Shown piece after piece: positions 58,022 through 64,000 of a DNA stretch of 64,000 bases; position 1 is the stretch's first letter, and each line of letters starts with the position of its first letter. The notes under the pieces are model-generated. The model did not search any database. It was not told the origin of the DNA and saw nothing but the letters and a program-made list of their open reading frames with translations. A program made the position numbers and the translations under genes. This DNA is from Citrobacter koseri (GTDB lineage: Bacteria > Pseudomonadota > Gammaproteobacteria > Enterobacterales > Enterobacteriaceae): assembly GCA_900446925.1 (NCBI GenBank), contig UAVY01000010.1, positions 1 through 64,000 on the forward strand, read 5' to 3'.

Positions 58022-59026
58022 TTATTGCTGTGGGTTCTCATCCTGATCGACGGCGAAACAGGCCACCAGTTGACCGCCGTAATCTTTAAGCTGCGGCTGC
58101 AACTGGGTGCAGGGGCCAAAGCGACGACGGCAACGGGCGTTGAAGGCGCAGCCCGGCGGCGGATTCAGCGGGCTTGGCAGCTCGCCGGTCAGCTTGATGC
58201 GCTCGCGGCGGTCATCCGGGTTCAAACGCGGCGTCGCGGAGAGCAGCGCCTGCGTATACGGATGGCGCGGGTTGGTAAAGATCTGCTCCTTCGTCCCTTT
58301 CTCCACGCAGCGGCCGAGATACATCACCATCACCTCATCGGCAATGTGTTCGACCACCGACAGGTCGTGCGAGATAAAGACGTAAGACAGCCCCAGTTCC
58401 TGCTGCAAATCCATCATCAGGTTCAACACCTGCGCGCGCACGGAAACGTCCAGCGCGGAGACCGGTTCATCGGCGATCACCACGTCCGGGTCAAGCATCA
58501 GACCGCGGGCGATAGCAATACGTTGACGCTGGCCGCCGGAAAACATGTGCGGGTAGCGATCGTAATGCTCGGTTTTAAGGCCGACTTTCGCCATCATCGC
58601 CAGCGCTTTTTCACGACGCTGCTCTTTGCTGAGCGAGGTGTTGATCAGCAGCGGCTCTTCCAGAATCTGCCCCACTTTCTTACGCGGGTTCAGCGAACCA
58701 TACGGGTTCTGGAACACAATCTGGATTTTCTGCCGACGCAGTTTTTGCGCCTGCGGATCGTGCCTGAGCAGATCCTGCCCCTGATAATACAGTTCTCCGC
58801 CGGTCGGCGTTTCAATCATCGTCAGCAGGCGGCCCAGCGTGGATTTCCCGCAGCCGGACTCGCCCACGACCGCCAGCGTTTTGCCGCGCTCAAGGGTGAA
58901 CGATACGCCATCCAGCGCTTTTACCAGGCGCTCGGGCGCAAACAGCCCCTTCTTCACCGGGTAGTGTTTTTTCAAATCGATGGCCTGCAACAGCGGCTGT
59001 TGCAAGGTGGCCTCGTGCGTACTCAT
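58022..59026 (-). CDS. dppF: DppF, dipeptide/haem ABC transporter ATPase
   Basis: 334 residues, as in E. coli. Walker [10 protein letters not shown], signature FSGGQRQRI, Walker [16 protein letters not shown]. The oligopeptide-type C-terminal Cys-rich extension ([17 protein letters not shown]) may hold an Fe-S cluster, as seen in related Dpp/Opp ATPases. Energises uptake of dipeptides, haem and 5-aminolevulinate with DppD. Overlaps dppD by four bases. Intact. Confidence 0.97.
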   Translation of the reverse strand: MSTHEATLQQPLLQAIDLKKHYPVKKGLFAPERLVKALDGVSFTLERGKTLAVVGESGCGKSTLGRLLTMIETPTGGELYYQGQDLLRHDPQAQKLRRQKIQIVFQNPYGSLNPRKKVGQILEEPLLINTSLSKEQRREKALAMMAKVGLKTEHYDRYPHMFSGGQRQRIAIARGLMLDPDVVIADEPVSALDVSVRAQVLNLMMDLQQELGLSYVFISHDLSVVEHIADEVMVMYLGRCVEKGTKEQIFTNPRHPYTQALLSATPRLNPDDRRERIKLTGELPSPLNPPPGCAFNARCRRRFGPCTQLQPQLKDYGGQLVACFAVDQDENPQQ

Positions 59027-60006
59027 AGTGTGGGCCTCCCGGCATCATCGAGTGGATAGTGGCATTTGGACTGGCGGCCGTCGCCGAGCAGATTCAGATC
59101 CGGCTCTTCGCTACGGCACTTATCCGTGGCATACGGGCAGCGCGGGTTCAACAGACAACCGTTCGGGCGGTCATATTTTCCCGGCACCACGCCCGGCAGC
59201 GACGCCAGGCGCGCTTTATCCTGCGCGAATTCCGGCAGTGCGCGCAGCAACGCCTGCGTATACGGATGACGCGGCGCGCGGAAGATATCGTGCGCCGCCC
59301 CTGTCTCTACCACCTGTCCGGCATACATTACGATGATTTTATGCGCGGCTTCCGCCACCAGCGCCAGATCGTGAGTAATCAGCACCAGCGCCATATTTTC
59401 TTTCTGCTGCAATTCCAGCAACAGTTCGATGATTTGCGCCTGGATGGTCACGTCCAGCGCAGTGGTCGGTTCATCGGCAATCAGCAGTTTCGGACGACAG
59501 GCAATCGCCATGGCAATCATCACGCGCTGGCTCATCCCACCGGACAACTGGTGCGGATAGACATCCAGACGCGACGCCGGATCGGGAATCCCCACCTGAG
59601 TCAGCAGGTCAATCGCCCGCTGCCGACGGGTTTTCCTGTTGCCGCCCTGATGCACCTTAATCGCTTCCATAATCTGGAAACCTACGGTGTAGCACGGGTT
59701 CAGGCTGGTCATCGGGTCCTGGAAGATCATCGCCACTTCCGCGCCCACCAGGTTGCGGCGCTCTTTCTCAGAGATGCGCTGCAAGTCCTGGCCGTTGAAT
59801 TCCAGTTTTTCCGCCATCACGCGGCCCGGGAAGTCAATCAGCCCCATAATCGCCAGCGAGCTAACCGATTTACCGGAGCCGGACTCGCCGACAATACCAA
59901 CGACTTCGCCCTGATTTACGCTGTAGCTTATGCGGTCTACCGCGCGAAACGGCGTACCTTCGTCACCGAAGTGCACCGATAATTTATCTACGTTTAATAA
60001 CGCCAT
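59023..60006 (-). CDS. dppD: DppD, dipeptide/haem ABC transporter ATPase
   Basis: 327 residues. Walker [10 protein letters not shown], signature LSGGMSQRV, Walker [17 protein letters not shown]-terminal Cys motif [16 protein letters not shown]. Forms the nucleotide-binding heterodimer with DppF. Intact, 10 bases after dppC. Confidence 0.97.
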   Translation of the reverse strand: MALLNVDKLSVHFGDEGTPFRAVDRISYSVNQGEVVGIVGESGSGKSVSSLAIMGLIDFPGRVMAEKLEFNGQDLQRISEKERRNLVGAEVAMIFQDPMTSLNPCYTVGFQIMEAIKVHQGGNRKTRRQRAIDLLTQVGIPDPASRLDVYPHQLSGGMSQRVMIAMAIACRPKLLIADEPTTALDVTIQAQIIELLLELQQKENMALVLITHDLALVAEAAHKIIVMYAGQVVETGAAHDIFRAPRHPYTQALLRALPEFAQDKARLASLPGVVPGKYDRPNGCLLNPRCPYATDKCRSEEPDLNLLGDGRQSKCHYPLDDAGRPTL

Positions 60007-60016
60007 CTCGAACCTC

Positions 60017-60919
60017 TTACTGCTTCAGTTTGGGATCGAGCGCGTCACGCAGACCGTCACCCATCAGGTTAAATGCCAGCACCGTCAGCAGGATCGCCAG
60101 ACCCGGGAAGGTCACGACCCACCAGGCACTTTGTGCGAACTGCAACACGTCGGAGAGCATAGTGCCCCACTCCGGTGTCGGCGGCTGCGCACCCATGCCG
60201 AGGAAGCCCAGGGCGGCCATATCGAGAATGGCGTTAGAGAAACCGAGCGACGCCTGAACAATCAGCGGCGCAAGGCAGTTCGGGAAGATATTGACGAACA
60301 TCTGGCGCATCGCGCCTGCGCCCGCCACGCGGGAAGCGGTAACGTAATCGCGGTTCACCTCCACCAGCACGGCGGCGCGGGTCAGACGCACGTAGTGCGG
60401 GAGCGCCACAAAGGTCAGCGCCAGCGCGGCGTTACCGATAGAGGGGCCAAAGATCGCCACCAGCACCAGCGCCAGCAGCAGGCTTGGCAGCGCCAGCATG
60501 ATATCGACGACGCGCATGATGATGTTATCAACAATGCCGCCGAAGTAACCCGCAACCAGGCCGAGCACAATCCCCATCACCAGCGACAGCACCACCACCA
60601 GGCAGCCCACCAGCAGCGACAGACGTGCGCCATACATCAGGCGCGACAGCACATCGCGACCGACATCATCCGTTCCCAGCAGGTGCGCGATACTGCCGCC
60701 TTCCTGCCACGCAGGCGGCGCCAGCAGCACATCGCGGAACTGATCTGCCGGGTTATACGGCGCGATGACGTTCGCGAACACCGCAATCAGGATCATGATG
60801 ACGACATACGCCAGACCGACAACCGCACCCTTGTTGCGTTTAAAATAGTGCCAGAACTCCTGCAACGGGGTCATCGGCACCGGTGCAGAGATAACTTTAT
60901 TTTCAGTAACCTGTGACAT
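60017..60919 (-). CDS. dppC: DppC, dipeptide ABC transporter permease
   Basis: 300 residues and six membrane helices. It has the inner-membrane EAA-type loop near [20 protein letters not shown]. Pairs with DppB to form the channel. Intact, nine bases after dppB. Confidence 0.96.
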   Translation of the reverse strand: MSQVTENKVISAPVPMTPLQEFWHYFKRNKGAVVGLAYVVIMILIAVFANVIAPYNPADQFRDVLLAPPAWQEGGSIAHLLGTDDVGRDVLSRLMYGARLSLLVGCLVVVLSLVMGIVLGLVAGYFGGIVDNIIMRVVDIMLALPSLLLALVLVAIFGPSIGNAALALTFVALPHYVRLTRAAVLVEVNRDYVTASRVAGAGAMRQMFVNIFPNCLAPLIVQASLGFSNAILDMAALGFLGMGAQPPTPEWGTMLSDVLQFAQSAWWVVTFPGLAILLTVLAFNLMGDGLRDALDPKLKQ

Positions 60920-60928
60920 GATGGCCCC

Positions 60929-61949
60929 TTACTTCTTATGACGAATACGCGGGTTCACCACGCCGTACAGCAGGTCGACCAGCAGGTTGACGAGAATAAT
61001 CATCGTCGCTACCAGTAACACCCCGCCCTGTACAACCGGATAATCGCGTCGTTGCAGCGCATCAATCAGCCAACGGCCAAGGCCAGGCCACGAGAAGATG
61101 GTTTCGGTCAGGATCGCCCCTGCCAGCAGCGTCCCTACCTGCAAACCGATAACGGTCACGACCGGCAGCATCGCGTTACGCAGCGCGTGTACGATGATGA
61201 CGCGCATCCTTGTGAGACCTTTGGCGCGCGCGGTACGGATATAATCTTCACCCAGCACTTCCAGCATGGAGGAGCGGGTCATACGCACGATAACCGCCAG
61301 CGGTATCGTACCGAGCACCATCGCAGGCAGGATCATGTGCGCGACAGCATCAATAAAGTTGCCCTCTTCGCCCCAGATAGCCGTGTCAATCAGCATAAAG
61401 CCGGTTAACGGATTGGAGTCATCAAGGAACACCATATCGCTGACGCGCCCGGAAACCGGCGTCAGGTTCCATTGCACCGATACCAGCATGATCAGCATCA
61501 TGCCCCACCAGAAGATAGGCATAGAGTAACCGGTCAGCGCCAGGCCAACAGCGGTATGATCGAAAATGGAACCGCGCTTCACGGCGGCCAGCACGCCGAC
61601 CGGAATCCCTACTGCGGTGGCGAAAATCATGGCGCAGACGCCAAGTTCCAGCGTCGCTTTAAAGCGAGGCACGAACTCGTCCCACACCGGCAAACGGCTT
61701 TTCAGCGAGATGCCCAAATCGCCATGCATCACCCCCCAGATGTAATGGAGGTACTGCTGCCACATCGGTTTATCCAGACCGAGTTCAGCAGCAGTTGAGC
61801 ATTGACGCTCAGGAGAGATACCACGGCTCACCTGCCATGATCATGACCGGATCGCCCGGGATCATATGGACGAAGGCAAAGGTGAGAAGGGTGATACCGA
61901 TAAACGTGGGGATGACGAGTCCCAAACGTCGGAGGATGAACTGCAACAT
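60929..61949 (-). CDS. dppB: DppB, dipeptide ABC transporter permease (indels)
   Basis: 339 residues expected. Six membrane helices; EAA loop in DYIRTARAKGLTRMRVIIVH. The N-terminus MLQFILRRLGLVIPTFIGIT starts at ATG 61949. Three single-base errors cluster at 61827, 61807 and 61795 and shift about 12 residues around GERGISPERHAQLL; the rest is intact and matches E. coli DppB. Confidence 0.94.
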
Positions 61950-62050
61950 AACCCGGGATTCTCTCTAATGACGCGCCGCCTGGTGACAGTGCGTCTGTAT
62001 TGCTCACAAATCTTATCCCACGGCATACGCCGCCGGTGGGGTAAAGCATT

Positions 62051-62092
62051 ACGCCGGGTGGCGATGCGCTTACCCGGCCTACGATCGGTAGG
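62051..62092. repeat. REP element between dppA and dppB
   Basis: ACGCCGGGTGGCGATGCGCT with TACCCGGCCTACG. In this position a REP usually protects the highly expressed upstream dppA message. Confidence 0.8.
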
Positions 62093-62121
62093 TTCGTGCA
62101 AACGCAGCGCCGCCGGGCATG

Positions 62122-62139
62122 GGGGTGCTCAGGCACCCC
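62122..62139 (-). terminator. Hairpin after dppA, no U-tract
   Basis: GGGGTGC and GCACCCC pair around a 4-base loop 10 bases past the dppA stop. Without a T run it is more likely an mRNA-stabilising or attenuating hairpin between dppA and dppBCDF than a full terminator. Confidence 0.55.
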
Positions 62140-62149
62140 TGGCTTTTAA

Positions 62150-63762
62150 TTATTCGACAGAGACGTTTTCAAAGTGGTGTTTGCCCAGAGGATCAACCAC
62201 ATAGCCTTTGACTTCTTTACGCACAGGTTCGTACACGGTGGGAGTGAGCGATGATCAGCGCAGGCGCCTGGTCATGCATCACCACCTGAGCCTGTTTGTA
62301 GAGTTCAACACGCTTGTTGTGATCGTCAGTAGCGCGCGCCGGTTGAATCAAGTCTTCAAACGGCTTGTAGCACCAGCGAGAGTAGTTGGAACCGTCTTTC
62401 GCCGCAGCGCAGCTAAACAGGGTCGCGAAGAAGTTATCCGGGTCCCCGTTATCACCGGTCCAGCCCATCATCACCGCCTGGTGTTCGCCTGACTTCGCAC
62501 GCTTGAGGTATTCACCCCACTCGTAGGTGACAATCTTGGCCTGTACGCCAATCTTCGCCCAGTCAGCCTGAATCATCTCAGCCATACGGCGAGCGTTCGG
62601 GTTGTACGGACGCTGTACCGGCATCGCCCACAGTTCAACGGTGAAGCCTTTATCCTGGCCCGCTTCTTTCAGCAGCGCTTTGGCTTTTTCTGGATCGTAG
62701 TTGTAGTCTTTAACGTCGTCGTTATAGCCCCACATGGTCGGCGGAATCAGGTTCTTGGCTTCAACGCCCGCGCCCTGATAAACCGCTTTTAATGATCGCT
62801 TCTTTGTTCACCGCGTAGGTCAGCGCCTGACGGACTTTCACGTCATCAAACGGTTTCTTCTCGGTGTTGAAAGAGAGGTAGCCGACGTTCAGACCCGCCT
62901 GCTCCATCAGGTTGATGTTTTTGTCCTGCTTCATGCGCGCGATGTCCGCCGGGTTCGGGTACGGCATCACCTGGGCACTCATTTTTCTGTAGCTTGGCGT
63001 AACGCACGGACGCGTCAGGCGTAATGGAGAACACCAGACGGTCGATCTGCGGCTTGGTGCCCCAGAAACCATCAAACGCTTTATACAGAATGCGGGAGTC
63101 TTTCTGGTACTGCAACAGCTGGAACGGCCCCGTACCGATTGGGTTCAGATCCACTTTCTCCGGCGTACCGGCTTTCAGCATGTTGTCAGCATATTCTTTA
63201 GAGAGGATGGAGGCGAAGTCCATCGCCAGGTCAGCGAGGAACGGCGCTTCTGGACGGGTCAGCACGAACTGAACGGTGCTATCGTCCACTTTCTTCACTT
63301 CGCTTATCAGGTCTGGCAGACCCATCCCTTCGAAGTATTCATAGCTGCCGCCAGACACTTTGTGGTACGGGGTTTTCAGCATTTTTCTGACGATCGAACG
63401 AGAACACCACGTCATCGGCGTTGAAATCGCGCGTCGGTTTAAAGTCTTTGCTGTCCTGCCACTTCACGCCCTGACGCAGGTGGAAGGTGTAGGTTTTGCC
63501 GTCTTCGCTGACATCCCACTTTTCAGCGAGGGCCTGGAATAACTTCGGTTGTACCGATTTTAAATTCCACCAGACGGTTATAGATAGGTACTGAGCTGGC
63601 GTCATAGGTGGTGCCGGAGGTAAACAGCTGCGGGTTGAAGCCTTCTGGAGAACCTTCTGAACAATAAACCAGAGTTTTAGCCTGTACACTTGCTGCGACG
63701 GTCATGGCCACCAGGCTCAGACCAAGCTTCAGCATCCCTGACTTCTTCAAGGAAATACTCAT
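62150..63762 (-). CDS. dppA: DppA, periplasmic dipeptide-binding protein (indels)
   Basis: About 535 residues. Signal peptide [20 protein letters not shown] ... SVQA, then a family 5 extracellular solute-binding domain ([20 protein letters not shown]). It binds dipeptides and haem for DppBCDF and acts in dipeptide chemotaxis with Tap. Breaks near 63535, 63390, 62985, 62790 and 62246. The corrected C-terminus is [15 protein letters not shown] with stop 62150-62152. Start ATG 63762 after GGAGCAGAAGA. Confidence 0.95.
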
Positions 63763-63772
63763 TCTTCTGCTC

Positions 63773-63795
63773 CAAATGTGATGTTGTTGTTTTAC
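63773..63795 (-). promoter_or_regulatory. C/A-rich leader of dppA, likely GcvB sRNA target
   Basis: The minus-strand leader reads AAAACAACAACATCACAT just before the ribosome site. In E. coli and Salmonella the GU-rich part of GcvB sRNA pairs with such a C/A-rich dppA leader and represses it. gcvB itself is not in the window. Confidence 0.6.
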
Positions 63796-64000
63796 CCTTT
63801 GCAGTGGGTTTGCACCGCCTGGCCTTTTTTGTTTTTTACCCGGCCGGGTCGGCGTTAAGAGGATGGGGATTCCGTTCACATAAGCGCCTGAGTTGCAGTG
63901 CGGATTCTCCATGAAATGCCCCTCATGCCCTACAATCTGTCAACAGAATGTGAAAACGTCAATACAGGCAACCATGATTTACAACAACGGTGAGAATTCA
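63796..64000. other. Upstream region of dppA to the window end
   Basis: Contains a GC hairpin (ACCCGGCCGGGTC near 63838-63850) and the presumed dppA promoter. No gene recognised; the proK tRNA gene that lies beyond dppA in E. coli is not reached. Confidence 0.4.

Noticed and set aside
58025..59059. 344-codon plus-strand frame opposite dppF, and similar ones opposite dppD, dppC and megL
   Set aside because: They mirror well-conserved genes and encode Arg/His/Gln-rich sequence without recognisable domains.

Overview
The window is a stretch of enterobacterial chromosome, most probably from a Citrobacter species. Gene content and order follow the E. coli K-12 segment yhhJ-rbbA-yhiI ... yhiN-pitA-uspB-uspA-dtpB ... 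rsmJ-prlC-rlmJ-gor ... ccp-treF ... yhjC-yhjD-yhjE-yhjG-pdeH-kdgK-yhjJ-dctA-pdeK-bcsCZBAQR/bcsEFG ... yhjV-dppFDCBA. The acid-fitness island and ars genes of E. coli are absent. A methionine gamma-lyase gene nearly identical, as I remember it, to that of Citrobacter freundii sits between bcsG and yhjV. REP/BIME repeats of the enteric type fill many intergenic gaps.

Layout: 1-3933 carries a ribosome-associated ABC ATPase with its partner permease and membrane-fusion protein (minus strand). 4330-5602 is a short MgtE-type magnesium transporter gene behind an M-box magnesium riboswitch. 5640-11636 holds yhiN, pitA, uspB, uspA and dtpB. 11691-14381 is an accessory patch: a HigBA-type toxin-antitoxin pair with a near-perfect operator, and an Rrf2-family regulator divergent from an NDH-2-like flavoprotein. 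14456-23388 holds rsmJ, prlC, rlmJ, gor, ccp (with a consensus FNR box) and treF. 23394-28118 holds an unrecognised membrane protein, an SDR, yhjC and yhjD. 28423-39167 holds yhjE, yhjG, pdeH (with a consensus FliA promoter), kdgK, yhjJ, dctA and pdeK. 39396-53735 is the complete E. coli-type cellulose/pEtN-cellulose locus bcsRQABZC and bcsEFG. 53883-57901 is a methionine catabolism island: megL and yhjV behind a full sigma-54 promoter (palindromic UAS, IHF box, -24/-12) with a convergent TyrR-like sigma-54 activator gene. 57974-63762 is dppABCDF.

The genes fall into functional groups. c-di-GMP enzymes (pdeH, pdeK) flank the cellulose synthase that c-di-GMP activates. dpp, dtpB, dctA, yhjV and pitA are uptake systems. 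ccp and gor handle oxidants.

A caution on quality: roughly half of the genes contain single-base insertions or deletions. They lie mostly in short homopolymers, and the neighbouring frame always carries the continuation of the same conserved protein. More than fifty such events are spread unevenly; they look like sequencing or assembly errors rather than decay. I therefore give whole-gene coordinates that span the breaks and mention the break positions.
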